25,494 nt of DNA from an uncultured Sphingosinicella sp. (lineage in GTDB: Bacteria; Pseudomonadota; Alphaproteobacteria; Sphingomonadales; Sphingomonadaceae): the NCBI GenBank assembly GCA_946886275.1, contig CAMPIH010000009.1, positions 1 to 25,494 of the forward strand. Reading direction: 5' to 3'. This document shows positions 1-8,326 of the stretch, piece by piece; the first letter of the stretch is position 1; each line of letters opens with the position of its first letter. A program made the position numbers and the translations under genes. The notes below the pieces were generated by a model. It ran no database searches, was not told the origin of the DNA, and saw only the letters and a list, made by a program, of their open reading frames with translations.

Positions 1-518
1 GCGGGACCGAAGGCCCCGTCTATCCGGGCACGTGCCGGCATTTGCCGCCCGGCGAACGAAGCGGGCGGATGAAGGAACGGACCCATGCCTGGCGGCTCGA
101 CATGGAACGGGCCATCCGGAGCGCTGGCCCGTTGAGCTGGCGCCAGGGCGATCGCGAAATCCAGGCCGAGCCGGCCAGCTTCGGCGACGTCGTCCTGGCC
201 CGGAAGGATGCTCCGGCCAGCTACCACCTTGCCGTGACGGTCGATGATTCGGCGCAGCAGGTCACCGATGTCGTCCGAGGCCGCGATCTCCGGCCGTCGA
301 CCCACGTCCACCGCCTGCTCCAGGCGCTGCTCGAACTGCCCAGCCCGATCTACCATCACCATGCCTTGCTGGTGGACGAGCAAGGCTGCCGACTTGCCAA
401 AAGGCATGGCGCGCCGACCCTCGCCGACCTTCGCGCCGCCGGCACGGATCCGGAGAAGCTGGTCGAGCAGCTCCGCACCGGGCAATTGCCGGCTGGATAT
501 TCGCTGGCAGACGTCTAG
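1..518 (+). CDS. gluQ: Glutamyl-Q tRNA(Asp) synthetase, 3' part (5' end outside window)
   Basis: Only the C-terminal 171 codons are present; the reading frame is open from base 3 and ends with TAG at 516-518. The family is a truncated glutamyl-tRNA synthetase catalytic domain that attaches glutamate to queuosine at position 34 of tRNA-Asp in the cytoplasm. What is seen: the stretch GPVYPGTCRH right at the window edge, typical of the zinc-binding region of this family; STHVHRLLQALL, matching the class I synthetase segment where the substrate aspartate/histidine lies; and RLAKRHGA, the degenerate KMSKS loop. There is no anticodon-binding domain after the KMSKS-like loop, as expected for GluQ rather than full GltX. 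A TTG at 42 could be mistaken for a start, but the homologous frame continues upstream. The next gene starts 9 bp downstream. Confidence 0.9.
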   Translation, partial: GTEGPVYPGTCRHLPPGERSGRMKERTHAWRLDMERAIRSAGPLSWRQGDREIQAEPASFGDVVLARKDAPASYHLAVTVDDSAQQVTDVVRGRDLRPSTHVHRLLQALLELPSPIYHHHALLVDEQGCRLAKRHGAPTLADLRAAGTDPEKLVEQLRTGQLPAGYSLADV

Positions 519-527
519 AGCAATGCC

Positions 528-731
528 ATGCAGACCCTGCTCGTCATCCTCCTCGTCCTCGCCGCCGGTGCCACCCTGTTCGTTCTCGTCAAGGGCGTGA
601 TCGGAATGGCCCAGCAGAAGGACATTAGCGGCCAGCGCTCGCAGGAGCTGATGCGCAAGCGGGTCATGTTCCAGGCCGTCGCCATCCTGATCGCCGTGCT
701 TCTGCTGATGCTCGCCAGCGGCAGCGACTGA
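528..731 (+). CDS. Twin transmembrane protein, HIG1-domain-like
   Basis: This is a 67-residue protein with two hydrophobic helices (about residues 3-26 and 47-63) separated by a basic/polar loop. The loop-to-helix sequence ELMRKRVMFQAVAI retains the R-x-R-x3-Q core of HIG1 (hypoxia-induced gene 1) proteins, although the first Gln of the classical motif is not in register. In Alphaproteobacteria, small HIG1-like proteins are inner-membrane proteins, some linked to cytochrome oxidase assembly or stability. No such role can be read from this sequence. It lies between gluQ and the cobalamin adenosyltransferase with gaps of 9 and 5 bp, so it is probably co-transcribed. No strong ribosome binding site precedes the ATG. 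Confidence 0.75.
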   Translation: MQTLLVILLVLAAGATLFVLVKGVIGMAQQKDISGQRSQELMRKRVMFQAVAILIAVLLLMLASGSD

Positions 732-736
732 GCCCC

Positions 737-1312
737 TTGGTCAAGCTCAACAAGATCTACACGCGGACCGGCGATTCCGGCGAGACCGGCCTCGCCGACG
801 GGTCACGCATTTCCAAGGCGCATCCGCGAAGCCAGGCGGTCGGCGACGTCGACGAAGCCAATTCGGCGATCGGAATCGCCCTGCTCCATGTCGAAGATCA
901 TGAGGCGCGCGCGAAGCTCGGCCGAATCCAGAACGAGCTGTTCGACCTCGGCGCCGATCTCGCCACGCCCGGGGAGGATTTCGCGCCCGGGGACATGGTC
1001 CTGCGGATCGTTCAGGACCAGATCGACCGGCTCGAGGACGAGATCGACGAGATGAACGCGTCTCTCGAGCCGCTTCGAAGCTTCATCCTGCCCGGCGGGG
1101 GCAGCGGTTCGGCTCACCTCCATGTCGCCAGGACGGTGGTTCGGCGGGCGGAGCGGTCGGCGGTCGAGGCGGCGGCCGAAGTCGCCCTCAACCCGCTCGC
1201 GCTCATCTATCTCAACCGGCTCTCCGACCATCTCTTCGTCATGGCCCGGCTGATCGCCGCCGGCGACGGCGGCGACACTTTGTGGCAGCCCGGCGCCACG
1301 CGCTCTCGCTAA
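737..1312 (+). CDS. Cob(I)alamin adenosyltransferase, PduO type
   Basis: This enzyme transfers the 5'-deoxyadenosyl group of ATP to cob(I)alamin (or cobyrinic acid diamide) to make adenosylcobalamin in the cytoplasm. The 191-residue length fits the family. Visible signatures are the N-terminal ATP-binding stretch KIYTRTGDSGETGL (residues 6-19), the helix motif VVRRAERS (134-141) and the C-terminal LIYLNRLSDHLFVMAR (156-171). The start is TTG at 737, read as TTG-GTC-AAG-CTC, which gives the family's usual MVKLNKIYTRTGD beginning; no ATG or GTG fits better. It begins 5 bp after the HIG1-like gene and egtB follows after 30 bp. Family assignment is secure; PduO rather than CobA/CobO type is clear from the motifs. 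Confidence 0.93.
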   Translation: MVKLNKIYTRTGDSGETGLADGSRISKAHPRSQAVGDVDEANSAIGIALLHVEDHEARAKLGRIQNELFDLGADLATPGEDFAPGDMVLRIVQDQIDRLEDEIDEMNASLEPLRSFILPGGGSGSAHLHVARTVVRRAERSAVEAAAEVALNPLALIYLNRLSDHLFVMARLIAAGDGGDTLWQPGATRSR

Positions 1313-1342
1313 CCTGTCTCAAGTTTTGGTATAAGCGCGGCG

Positions 1343-2593
1343 ATGGCGACACGAACGAAGCCAGCGCGGGCCGATCGGCTGCTCGAATCCTTTCGGAAGG
1401 TCCGCGGCCTCAGTCTCGACATCGTCGAGCCGCTCTCGGACGCGGACTCGACCATCCAGCCGATGCCCGATGCGTCGCCCGCCAAATGGCATCTCGCCCA
1501 CACCACATGGTTCTTCGACACCTTCGTCCTTCGCGAACATTTTCCCGGCCTCTACTGTTCCGACGAGCGCTGGGCCTATCTCTTCAATTCCTATTACGAA
1601 TCCGAGGGCGATCGGCATGCCCGGCCGCGGCGGGGCATGCTGAGCCGGCCGTCTCTGGACGAGGTGCGCGACTATCGACGCTCGGTCGACGAGGCGGTCG
1701 AAGCGGCCCTGCCCAGGCTGGCGGAGGCGGTGCTCGACCTCGTCGAGCTCGGACTCAATCATGAGCAGCAGCACCAGGAGCTGATGCTCATGGACCAGCT
1801 CGCCACGTTCGCCGAAAATCCGCTCCGGCCGGCGGTCTGGGATCCGGTGCCGGCCGCGCCGACGCCCGTGCCGCCGCCCCCGCACTGGCTCGAGGGGGCG
1901 GCTGGAATCGTCGAGATCGGCCATGACGGTGCCGGCTTCGCGTTCGATTGCGAAGCGCCGCGCCACCCGGTCCTTCTTCCTCCGCATGCCTTGGCCGACC
2001 GTCTGGTCACGAACGGCGAGTGGCTGAGCTTCATCGAATCCGGCGGCTATGCCGATCCCCTGTTGTGGCTGTCGGACGGCTGGGCATGGGCGAAGGAACA
2101 AGCCATCGAGGCGCCGCTCTACTGGCGCCGCGACGGCGATGGCGGGTGGCAGGTCTTCGGGCTGGACGGCGAGCGGCCGCTCAACCCGGCGGCGCCGGTC
2201 TGTCACATCTCTTATTACGAGGCTGATGCCTTTGCCCGCTGGGCGGGCGCCCGGCTGCCGACCGAGGCGGAGTGGGAATCGGCGGCCGCGTCGGGCGATC
2301 CCGCCTCCGGCAACCAGCTCGATTCGGCCGGTCCGGTTCGGCCGACCGGGGCCGGCGGCTGGTTCGGCGACGCCTGGACCTGGACCGCAAGCGCCTTCCT
2401 TCCTTATCCCGGCTTCCGCGCCGCCGCCGGCGCGGTCGGCGAATATAACGGCAAGTTCATGTCCTCGCAGATGGTGCTCCGGGGCGGCTCCTGCGCGACT
2501 CCCCGCGGACACATGCGCGCCAGCTACCGCAACTTCTTCTATCCTCATCAGCGCTGGATGTTCTCCGGTCTGCGTCTGGCGAAGGACCTCTAA
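1343..2593 (+). CDS. egtB: Ergothioneine biosynthesis protein EgtB (iron-dependent sulfoxide synthase)
   Basis: EgtB joins hercynine (trimethyl-histidine) to a thiol substrate (gamma-glutamylcysteine or cysteine) using O2 and non-haem iron, forming the sulfoxide precursor of ergothioneine. The 416-residue protein has an N-terminal DinB-like helical domain and a C-terminal formylglycine-generating-enzyme-like lectin fold. Predicted iron ligands are His53 (WHLAHTTWFF) and His140/His144 in NHEQQHQE. The C-terminal part contains GEYNGKFM, VLRGGSCATPRGH and FSGLRLAKD, the pattern I associate with the Chloracidobacterium-type EgtB rather than the mycobacterial one. A Tyr84-Tyr85 pair (FNSYYE) fits that type as well. 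The gene is followed after 16 bp by egtD, so the two likely form one operon. A weak TATAAG element lies just upstream (about 1330) but a promoter cannot be asserted. Confidence 0.95.
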   Translation: MATRTKPARADRLLESFRKVRGLSLDIVEPLSDADSTIQPMPDASPAKWHLAHTTWFFDTFVLREHFPGLYCSDERWAYLFNSYYESEGDRHARPRRGMLSRPSLDEVRDYRRSVDEAVEAALPRLAEAVLDLVELGLNHEQQHQELMLMDQLATFAENPLRPAVWDPVPAAPTPVPPPPHWLEGAAGIVEIGHDGAGFAFDCEAPRHPVLLPPHALADRLVTNGEWLSFIESGGYADPLLWLSDGWAWAKEQAIEAPLYWRRDGDGGWQVFGLDGERPLNPAAPVCHISYYEADAFARWAGARLPTEAEWESAAASGDPASGNQLDSAGPVRPTGAGGWFGDAWTWTASAFLPYPGFRAAAGAVGEYNGKFMSSQMVLRGGSCATPRGHMRASYRNFFYPHQRWMFSGLRLAKDL

Positions 2594-2609
2594 GGGTGCG
2601 GAGGCGCTG

Positions 2610-3575
2610 ATGGACGCGATCGCACGCCGGCCCCAGGTCGATCCGCAGTTCCGGGCCGACGTGCTGGCCGGGCTGGCAGCGCCGATACCCGCCGTGCCGG
2701 CGCGCTGGCTCTACAATCATCGCGGCTCCGAGCTGTTCGAGGCGATCACCCGGCTTCCCGAATATTATCCGACGCGGACCGAGACAGCCCTGCTCGAGCG
2801 CATCAGCGACGAGCTCGCCACCGCGATCGCGCCGGGGCAGGCGGTGGTCGAGTTCGGTTCGGGCTCGTCGACCAAGACTCCGATCCTGCTCCGGGCAATC
2901 CGGCCCGCAGCCTACATCCCGATCGACATCAGCGGCGATTTCCTGCGCGATTCCGCGGCCACCCTTCAGGCGCGCTTCCCCGATCTGCCGGTCTATCCGC
3001 TCGAGGGCGATTTCATGCGGCGGATCGACCTGCCGCCGGAGGCGAGCCGACTGTCCAATGTCGGCTTCTTCCCCGGCTCGACGATCGGCAACCTCGTCGC
3101 CCGAACCGCCGTCGACCTGCTTCGGGCGATGAAGGAGACGCTGGGCGAAGGCTCGCGGCTGATCATCGGCATGGACCGGATCAAGCCGGTCGACATCCTC
3201 CTGCTCGCTTATGACGATCCGACCGGCGTGACCGCCCAATTCAATCTCAACCTGCTCCATCGCATCAACGAGGAGCTGGAAGGCGACATTCCGGTCGAGG
3301 CCTTCCGCCACCGCGCGATCTGGAACGATGATCTGAGCCGGATCGAGATGCACCTCGAAGCGGTCCGCGACGTGGATTTCCAGGTCTCGGGCCAGAGTTT
3401 CGCCTTCGCCGCCGGGGCAAGGATCCATACCGAGAACAGCCACAAATATGGCCATCGCGACAGCCGGATCCTGCTTCGCGCCGCCGGTTGGGGCGTGGTC
3501 CGGGAATGGACCGACGATCGGGAATATTTCTCGATCCTGCTCGCCGAAGCCGAGCCGCCCCGCTTCGCCCCCTGA
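2610..3575 (+). CDS. egtD: L-histidine N-alpha-methyltransferase EgtD
   Basis: EgtD trimethylates the alpha-amino group of histidine with SAM to give hercynine, the first committed step of ergothioneine synthesis. The open frame extends far upstream inside egtB, but ATG 2610 is chosen because a clear GGAGG site (2600-2604) sits 5 bases before it and the resulting 321 residues equal the usual family length. Motifs seen: EYYPTRTE (histidine-site tyrosines), EFGSGSSTKT (SAM-binding loop, about 81-90), FFPGSTIGN with the substrate Asn, and IHTENSHKY with the Glu/Ser pair that binds histidine. It lies directly downstream of egtB with the same orientation. Confidence 0.95.
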   Translation: MDAIARRPQVDPQFRADVLAGLAAPIPAVPARWLYNHRGSELFEAITRLPEYYPTRTETALLERISDELATAIAPGQAVVEFGSGSSTKTPILLRAIRPAAYIPIDISGDFLRDSAATLQARFPDLPVYPLEGDFMRRIDLPPEASRLSNVGFFPGSTIGNLVARTAVDLLRAMKETLGEGSRLIIGMDRIKPVDILLLAYDDPTGVTAQFNLNLLHRINEELEGDIPVEAFRHRAIWNDDLSRIEMHLEAVRDVDFQVSGQSFAFAAGARIHTENSHKYGHRDSRILLRAAGWGVVREWTDDREYFSILLAEAEPPRFAP

Positions 3576-3667
3576 CGATATCCTGGTCCTGCCAGCTGAG
3601 GTGAGCGTTGCCGTTGCCGCCGCCGCAACCAGCCCCTAGGTATCGAGACAAGGGCAGGGGGAAGAGA

Positions 3668-4165
3668 ATGAACAGGCTTGTACTGGCGGCGTTGGCCGCG
3701 GTGGCGTTCGGAACGGCGCCGATTTGCGCGGTCTCGGCACAGGAGGCGATCGTCAGTGCCGCCGATCCGGAGTCGCTTCGAGCGCAGTTCAGCGGCTGGG
3801 GCTATCAGCCGACTGCGATGACCGTCGACGGCGGGATTCCGATCTTCACCGCGAACATTTCGGGCGTCCGAACCGTGATCGTCTTCGGTGGCTGCACCGC
3901 AGCTCGCAATTGCAACCACATCGTCCTGCTCGCCACCTATTCCGACGTGGTCAATCCGCCCTATGACTGGCTCAACCGCCAGAATTTTGACTTCAATCTC
4001 GTCACGGCGATGCGCAACGAAAATGGCCTGCTCAACCTTCGCTCCGGCGTCATCCTCGGCAACGGCGTGCGGACCTCGACCTTGCGATTTGCGATCCAGG
4101 ACTGGATCGCCGTCAACGGCGAGGTGACGCGAAGGGCCCGTGAAGCCGGGATAGTGCGCAAATAG
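3668..4165 (+). CDS. Secreted YbjN-domain protein
   Basis: This is a 165-residue protein with a Sec-type signal peptide (hydrophobic residues 4-20, likely cleavage after AVSA at about 24), so it is probably periplasmic. The mature part follows the YbjN pattern: a helix, a beta-strand, FGGCTAARNCNHIVL with two cysteines (76 and 82) that could pair, then a segment with WLNRQNFDFNL matching the family's conserved N-x-W-N-like region, and a C-terminal helix with a Trp. The family's biochemical role is not known. The frame is open upstream to 3608, but the signal peptide fixes ATG 3668, preceded by a purine-rich GGGGGAAGAG. It is probably transcribed separately from egtD, 92 bp away. Confidence 0.7.
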   Translation: MNRLVLAALAAVAFGTAPICAVSAQEAIVSAADPESLRAQFSGWGYQPTAMTVDGGIPIFTANISGVRTVIVFGGCTAARNCNHIVLLATYSDVVNPPYDWLNRQNFDFNLVTAMRNENGLLNLRSGVILGNGVRTSTLRFAIQDWIAVNGEVTRRAREAGIVRK

Positions 4166-4185
4166 AGCCTGCCGCGGCGCCATTG

Positions 4186-4204
4186 CCGGGCCTTCGCTGC
4201 CCGG
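4186..4204 (+). terminator. Possible GC-rich hairpin after the YbjN-like gene
   Basis: CCGGGC (4186-4191) and GCCCGG (4199-4204) form a 6-bp stem with a 7-nt loop, 20 bp after the YbjN-like stop codon, followed only by TTAG rather than a real T tract. A competing stem, CTGCCC (4197-4202) with GGGCAG (4210-4215), overlaps it. This may be a weak terminator or leader structure of the YggT gene that starts at 4238. Confidence 0.3.
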
Positions 4205-4237
4205 TTAGAGGGCAGGCAGCACTTTCCGGGAGAAACC

Positions 4238-4540
4238 ATGCTGCTCGCCGTCTTCCAGATCATCGACATGCTGCTTTGGCTGCTGACGATCATCATCATC
4301 GTCCAGGCGATCCTCAGCTGGCTGGTCGCCTTCAACGTCATCAACACCCACAATGATTTCGTCCGCCAGGTCCTCTATGCGCTCGATCGGCTGACCGACC
4401 CGCTCTACCGGCCGATCCGGCGGATCCTGCCCGATTTCGGCGGCATCGATTTCTCGCCGATGGTCGTGCTCCTCATCCTGTTCGCGCTGAGAACCCTGCT
4501 CGGCGGAGTCGCCGCGGATATCGCCCTTTCCAGCTATTGA
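4238..4540 (+). CDS. YggT family membrane protein
   Basis: A 100-residue protein with two hydrophobic segments (about 4-32 and 70-98) flanking the family signature: [37 protein letters not shown]. The family is a small inner-membrane protein whose members have been linked to cell shape, division-related membrane organisation and osmotic tolerance; the exact role here is unknown. GGGAG at about 4228-4232 is the ribosome binding site. Its stop codon TGA overlaps the GAGG ribosome binding site of folD, which starts 7 bp later, so the two are almost certainly co-transcribed. Confidence 0.92.
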   Translation: MLLAVFQIIDMLLWLLTIIIIVQAILSWLVAFNVINTHNDFVRQVLYALDRLTDPLYRPIRRILPDFGGIDFSPMVVLLILFALRTLLGGVAADIALSSY

Positions 4541-4547
4541 GGTCAAA

Positions 4548-5420
4548 ATGACCGCCGCTTTGATCGACGGGAAGGGCTTCGCGGCAGGCTTGCGCGAACG
4601 GATCGCCGCGGCGGTTCCCGATTTCGTCGCCAAGGCCGGCCGAAAGCCCGGTCTCGCCGTCGTCCTGGTCGGCGAGGACCCGGCGAGCCAGGTCTATGTC
4701 CGCAACAAGGGCAAGGCGACACTCGGCGCCGGGATGGAAAGTTTCGAATATCGACTTGCCGACACGGCAAGCGAGGCCGAGCTGATCGCCCTCGTCGAGC
4801 GGCTCAATGCCGACGAACGGGTCGACGGCATCCTCGTCCAGCTGCCGCTGCCGGCCGGAATCGACGAGCAAAAGGTGATCGCGACCGTCGACTCCGCCAA
4901 GGACGTCGACGGCTTCCACCCGGTCAATGCCGGCCGGCTCGCGGTCGGCCAGGAGGCCCTGGTCCCCTGCACGCCGCTCGGCTGTCTGATGCTCCTCAAG
5001 GACCGGCTCGGCGATCTGTCGGGGCTCGAGGCGGTGGTGATCGGCCGCTCCAACATCGTCGGCAAGCCGATGGCGCAACTGCTTCTCGGCGAGAATGTGA
5101 CGGTGACCATCGCCCATAGCCGGACCCGGGATCTTCCGGCGGTGGTGCGGCGGGCCGATATCGTCGTCGCCGCGGTCGGCCGGCCCGAAATGGTCAAGGG
5201 CGAGTGGCTGAAGCCCGGCGCGGCGATCATCGACGTCGGCATCAACCGGGTCGACGGCAAGCTGGTCGGCGACGTCGATTTCGATTCGGCTTCGCAGGTG
5301 GCGGGCGAGATCACCCCGGTCCCCGGCGGGGTGGGCCCGATGACGATCGCCGTGCTCCTTCGCAATACCCTCGTCGCGGCTCATGCCCGTCTGGGCCTGG
5401 CGGCTCCGGAGGGCCTGTGA
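4548..5420 (+). CDS. folD: Bifunctional 5,10-methylene-THF dehydrogenase / cyclohydrolase
   Basis: FolD interconverts 5,10-methylene-, 5,10-methenyl- and 10-formyl-tetrahydrofolate with NADP, feeding one-carbon units to purine, fMet and methionine synthesis in the cytoplasm. The 290-residue length is normal. Seen: [13 protein letters not shown] with the catalytic Tyr50 and Lys54 pair, [14 protein letters not shown], and the Rossmann motif [17 protein letters not shown], followed by HSRT and [12 protein letters not shown] near the C-terminus. ATG 4548 is preceded by GAGG (4539-4542) overlapping the yggT stop. The stop codon overlaps the GTG start of the MarC-family gene. Confidence 0.97.
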   Translation: MTAALIDGKGFAAGLRERIAAAVPDFVAKAGRKPGLAVVLVGEDPASQVYVRNKGKATLGAGMESFEYRLADTASEAELIALVERLNADERVDGILVQLPLPAGIDEQKVIATVDSAKDVDGFHPVNAGRLAVGQEALVPCTPLGCLMLLKDRLGDLSGLEAVVIGRSNIVGKPMAQLLLGENVTVTIAHSRTRDLPAVVRRADIVVAAVGRPEMVKGEWLKPGAAIIDVGINRVDGKLVGDVDFDSASQVAGEITPVPGGVGPMTIAVLLRNTLVAAHARLGLAAPEGL

Positions 5421-6034
5421 GCGAGCTCTTCATCTCCGCCTTCGTCACCTTCCTGGTGGTCATCGATCCGCCCGGCTGCGCGCCGATCTTCGCCAGCCTG
5501 ACGAGCGGCGCGGCCGCCGATCACCGCCGGTCGATGGCGATCCGGTCCGTCCTCATCGCGACCGGGATCCTGCTTTTCTTCGCCTTGCTCGGCGAGGAGC
5601 TGCTCGACGCCCTCGGAATCTCGCTGAGCGCCTTCCGGATCGCCGGCGGGATCATGCTGTTCCTGATCGCGATCGACATGGTGTTCGAAAAAAGGACCGA
5701 GCGGCGCGAGCACCGCGCCCAGGAGGTGAGCGCCAGCGAGGCCGAGGATGTCTCGGTCTTTCCGATGGCGATTCCGATGATCGCGGGCCCGGGGTCGATC
5801 GCCTCGGTCATGCTATTGATGGCTCGGAGCGAAGGGCTCCAGCAATCCTTGCTCGTGCTCGGCGCCCTGTTCGCGACTCTGGCTTTGACCCTTCTCGCCT
5901 TGCTTCTCGCCGGGCCGCTGATGCGGCTGCTCGGCAACAAGATGGAGGCGATGATCACCCGGCTCCTCGGAGTCATCCTCGCCGCACTCGCCGCCCAGTT
6001 CGTCATCGACGGGATCGAGCGAAGCTTCAGCTAG
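5417..6034 (+). CDS. MarC family integral membrane protein
   Basis: Read from GTG 5417, which overlaps the folD stop (GTGA), this gives 205 residues, the family's usual size. The open frame extends upstream inside folD, but the overlapping start and family length support GTG 5417. The protein has about six membrane helices and the characteristic N-terminal [15 protein letters not shown] plus a central [18 protein letters not shown]. MarC proteins are polytopic inner-membrane proteins of unknown substrate; the name comes from proximity to mar genes, and resistance is not shown for the family. Its stop overlaps the convergent gene's stop by 8 bp. Confidence 0.9.
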   Translation: MSELFISAFVTFLVVIDPPGCAPIFASLTSGAAADHRRSMAIRSVLIATGILLFFALLGEELLDALGISLSAFRIAGGIMLFLIAIDMVFEKRTERREHRAQEVSASEAEDVSVFPMAIPMIAGPGSIASVMLLMARSEGLQQSLLVLGALFATLALTLLALLLAGPLMRLLGNKMEAMITRLLGVILAALAAQFVIDGIERSFS

Positions 6035-7838
6035 GCGTGACCACAGCCTGAGGTTGGGCGGTCCTCACTCGCCACATCCGGTAGGGGGAGCGCTCCGGCA
6101 GCTCCACCGGCTCGAGCCAGCCAGGTACCCGCCCGCGCGCCAGCTGAACGTAGAATCCGCGCGGCGCCTCGGCGCGATAGATGGTGGATTCCGACAGGTT
6201 CGGGCAGATCAGGACATAGTCGATGCCGTAACGCTCGACTGTCCGCCGGGCATTGGCGGCATCGCCGCGCCAGGTGCGCATCACGTCCAGGATCTGCTCC
6301 GCATTGCGGTGATAGGGGCCGATGATCGCGTCATGGTGGGTGACGGTGATCAGCCGGGGGCCGAGATCGACGAAGGTGAGCACCTGCCCCTTTGGCTGGA
6401 GGGCGATCGGTCGGAGCGCGGCCATGGTCGGGCAGCGATTATTGGCGAGGTTGACCGGGCGGCGTGATTCCGGCGTCTTCGCTGGGAAAAATTGATTGAA
6501 ATAGCCGGTGGCGAGGCCGGAGACGATGAGGAAGGCGCCGAAGATGCCGAGCACCCGGACGAGCATCAGCCGCTGCCGGGCGAACCAGAGGATCGCCAGC
6601 CAGAAAAGGGCGGTGGCTCCGGGGATGGAGAGGAGCTGCGCCGCCGGTGCCGCCCGGGTCTGCCAAAGCAGCAAACCCGCGGCCACGACCGCGAGCAAGG
6701 CCGTGGCGGCCCAGGGGATGAGCCGCTCCGGCCGGCGCCGTTCCCGCCAGAGGATGAGCGCGTAGCCGATCAGCCCGGCGATCGGCAGGGTCAGGATGTT
6801 GGCGGCCGCCCGGGCACCGTGTCGGTAGACCGGCATCGCCTCGCGCACCTTGCTCAGCCAGAGCCGCTCGAGGTCGGCGCTTGCCCCTTCCGGGCGCCCC
6901 AGGCAATCCGGCCAGACCAGAGCGAAGGCGATCGCCAGCAGGGCTCCGCCGATCCCCGCCGCGGCGAGCCGGACCGGCCATTTTTCCGCCGGGAGCGAAG
7001 CGAGGACGAAGGCGATCGCTCCGGCAAGCACCATCGCCGACAGCCAGACCGGGGATAAGGCATCGCAGACGGCGGCGCGATTGGCCTCGGAGGCGAACAG
7101 GAGGAAGCCGAGGCAGCAGCCGCCGGCAAGGGCGATCCCATAGGCGGCCAGGCGCGGCGCCTGATCGCGCTCGATGATCCAGCGGACCACCACCGCCACC
7201 CCGGCGAGCGCTAGATAAGGCAGCATCTCGAGGCCGATGGTCAGCGAAAGCGCGGTCGCGACGCCGAGCAGGGCCCCGCCCCGAGCCCGCTTCGGGTCGG
7301 TCAAGGCGGCCACGACGAGCGCAAGCATCGCCAGCTGCCAGCCATGATGATCGAGCCGCAACGGCGACCACATGCCCCGGGCGGAGCCGGCGCAGACGAG
7401 CAAGGCGATGGCAATCAGGAAGGCCTTGGGGTCGATCAGCCGGCGGACGGTCACGGCGAGCGCGGCCATCGCCACCAGCATCGGCACAAGCGGCGCCAGC
7501 GCCGCCGCCCATTGCTCGGCGACGCGGCCGCCGAGGAAGGGCGCGAGCAGCAGCTTCAGGCCGGCGATCGGAAGATCGACCAGCCGCGACCAGTGGATGT
7601 CGGCGCCGATCGGCGGGTTGAGCCGGTATTGGCGAAGATCGAACCAGCCTTGCCCTTCGAGCAGGGCCCGGACCTGCATCATCCGCATATTGTCGTCGGT
7701 GTCGCCGAGGGCGAAGATCCGGATCGCGCCCCAGCGGTCGTTCAGCATCCAGGCGGCGACGGCGAACCAGAAGAGCAGAAGCCAGACCCGCCACGGCCGC
7801 ATCCATCGATCGAGCTGAACCCCCCTGTCTGCCGCCAT
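6027..7838 (-). CDS. STT3/PMT-like (GT-C) polytopic membrane protein, putative glycosyltransferase
   Basis: A roughly 603-residue protein with many hydrophobic helices and a soluble C-terminal domain of about 130 residues. After the first helix comes GDTDDNMRMMQVRALL (about 45-60), then a tract ending in HWSRLVDLPIAG. An acidic motif in the first extracytoplasmic loop is the hallmark of GT-C enzymes that use polyprenyl-linked donors. A second motif, LRLDHHGWQLA (DHH at about 163-165), resembles the DHH seen in STT3 oligosaccharyltransferases. The exact subfamily is not recognised. Start is uncertain: ATG 7838 is closest to the first helix, while ATG 7874 or TTG 7898 would add 12 or 20 residues. 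It is divergent from the GtrA gene at 7910, so the short gap must hold both promoters. Converges on MarC with an 8-bp overlap. Confidence 0.7.
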   Translation of the reverse strand: MAADRGVQLDRWMRPWRVWLLLFWFAVAAWMLNDRWGAIRIFALGDTDDNMRMMQVRALLEGQGWFDLRQYRLNPPIGADIHWSRLVDLPIAGLKLLLAPFLGGRVAEQWAAALAPLVPMLVAMAALAVTVRRLIDPKAFLIAIALLVCAGSARGMWSPLRLDHHGWQLAMLALVVAALTDPKRARGGALLGVATALSLTIGLEMLPYLALAGVAVVVRWIIERDQAPRLAAYGIALAGGCCLGFLLFASEANRAAVCDALSPVWLSAMVLAGAIAFVLASLPAEKWPVRLAAAGIGGALLAIAFALVWPDCLGRPEGASADLERLWLSKVREAMPVYRHGARAAANILTLPIAGLIGYALILWRERRRPERLIPWAATALLAVVAAGLLLWQTRAAPAAQLLSIPGATALFWLAILWFARQRLMLVRVLGIFGAFLIVSGLATGYFNQFFPAKTPESRRPVNLANNRCPTMAALRPIALQPKGQVLTFVDLGPRLITVTHHDAIIGPYHRNAEQILDVMRTWRGDAANARRTVERYGIDYVLICPNLSESTIYRAEAPRGFYVQLARGRVPGWLEPVELPERSPYRMWRVRTAQPQAVVTPS

Positions 7839-7909
7839 CTTGCTTCTTTGCTTTTCAACCCCTTCATGGCGCATTAGTCGCTCGTCCCCAAAGGGCAAGC
7901 GGGAGCATT

Positions 7910-8326
7910 GTGGGCAATCAGATGAAGCTTTCGGGTCATCATGGCGAGATATTGGGTCAGCTCGTTCGCTTCGGGCTGGCCGGCGTGCTCCTGACGCTGT
8001 TGGTCGCTGGCGGCTATTGGGTGATGGCCACGTTCCTCGGCGTCGAGCCGATGTTGTCGCTGACCCTGAACTATGTGGTCGTCACCGGAATCGGCTATTG
8101 GCTCCACAGCCGCTTCAGCTTCCGCGGCCATGGCTCACGCGACAATGAAGCGGTCCGGACGGCGCGCTTCTTCGCGGTCAACACGATCGGCTTCCTCGTC
8201 AACCAGCTCTTCGTCTGGCTGCTGGTGAAGCAGCTCGGCGGACCGACCTGGTGGCCGGTGCTTCCGATCCTGTTCGTCACGCCCTTGGTCACCTTCGCCC
8301 TCAACCGCCGCTGGGTCTTCGCCTGA
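7910..8326 (+). CDS. GtrA family membrane protein (putative polyprenyl-phosphate-sugar flippase)
   Basis: A 138-residue protein with four hydrophobic helices and the GtrA pattern: LVRFGLAGVLLTLL at the start, a central short arginine-containing loop (LHSRFSFRG), VNTIGFLVNQLFVWLL, and the terminal ALNRRWVFA. In serotype-converting phages GtrA is thought to flip undecaprenyl-phosphate-glucose to the periplasm. GTG 7910 is chosen because GGGAG (7900-7904) lies 5 bases upstream; ATG 7922 is the alternative. The stop overlaps the start of the next gene (TGATG), so it is translationally coupled to a GtrB-like enzyme, the classic gtrA-gtrB pairing. Confidence 0.88.
   Translation: MGNQMKLSGHHGEILGQLVRFGLAGVLLTLLVAGGYWVMATFLGVEPMLSLTLNYVVVTGIGYWLHSRFSFRGHGSRDNEAVRTARFFAVNTIGFLVNQLFVWLLVKQLGGPTWWPVLPILFVTPLVTFALNRRWVFA

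Noticed and set aside
1322..1342. Promoter with a TATAAG -10 box before egtB
   Set aside because: No matching -35 element at proper spacing, and the gap is only 30 bp inside a same-strand gene run, so it is too weak to call.
1319..2548. 409-codon open frame antisense to egtB
   Set aside because: It mirrors a clearly homologous gene in very GC-rich DNA, is rich in Arg/Gly/Ala with no recognisable domain, and has no ribosome binding site of note.
3608..3667. 20-codon N-terminal extension of the YbjN-like protein
   Set aside because: It would bury the signal peptide behind a Pro/Arg-rich stretch; ATG 3668 follows a purine-rich site and begins a normal signal sequence.
5417..6034. Multiple antibiotic resistance determinant
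   Set aside because: MarC-family proteins have not been shown to confer resistance; the name only reflects gene position in E. coli.
6439..7806. 455-codon open frame on the same strand as the STT3-like protein, shifted by one frame
   Set aside because: The translation is Arg/Pro/Ala-rich without helices or motifs, while the other frame gives a coherent polytopic membrane protein.
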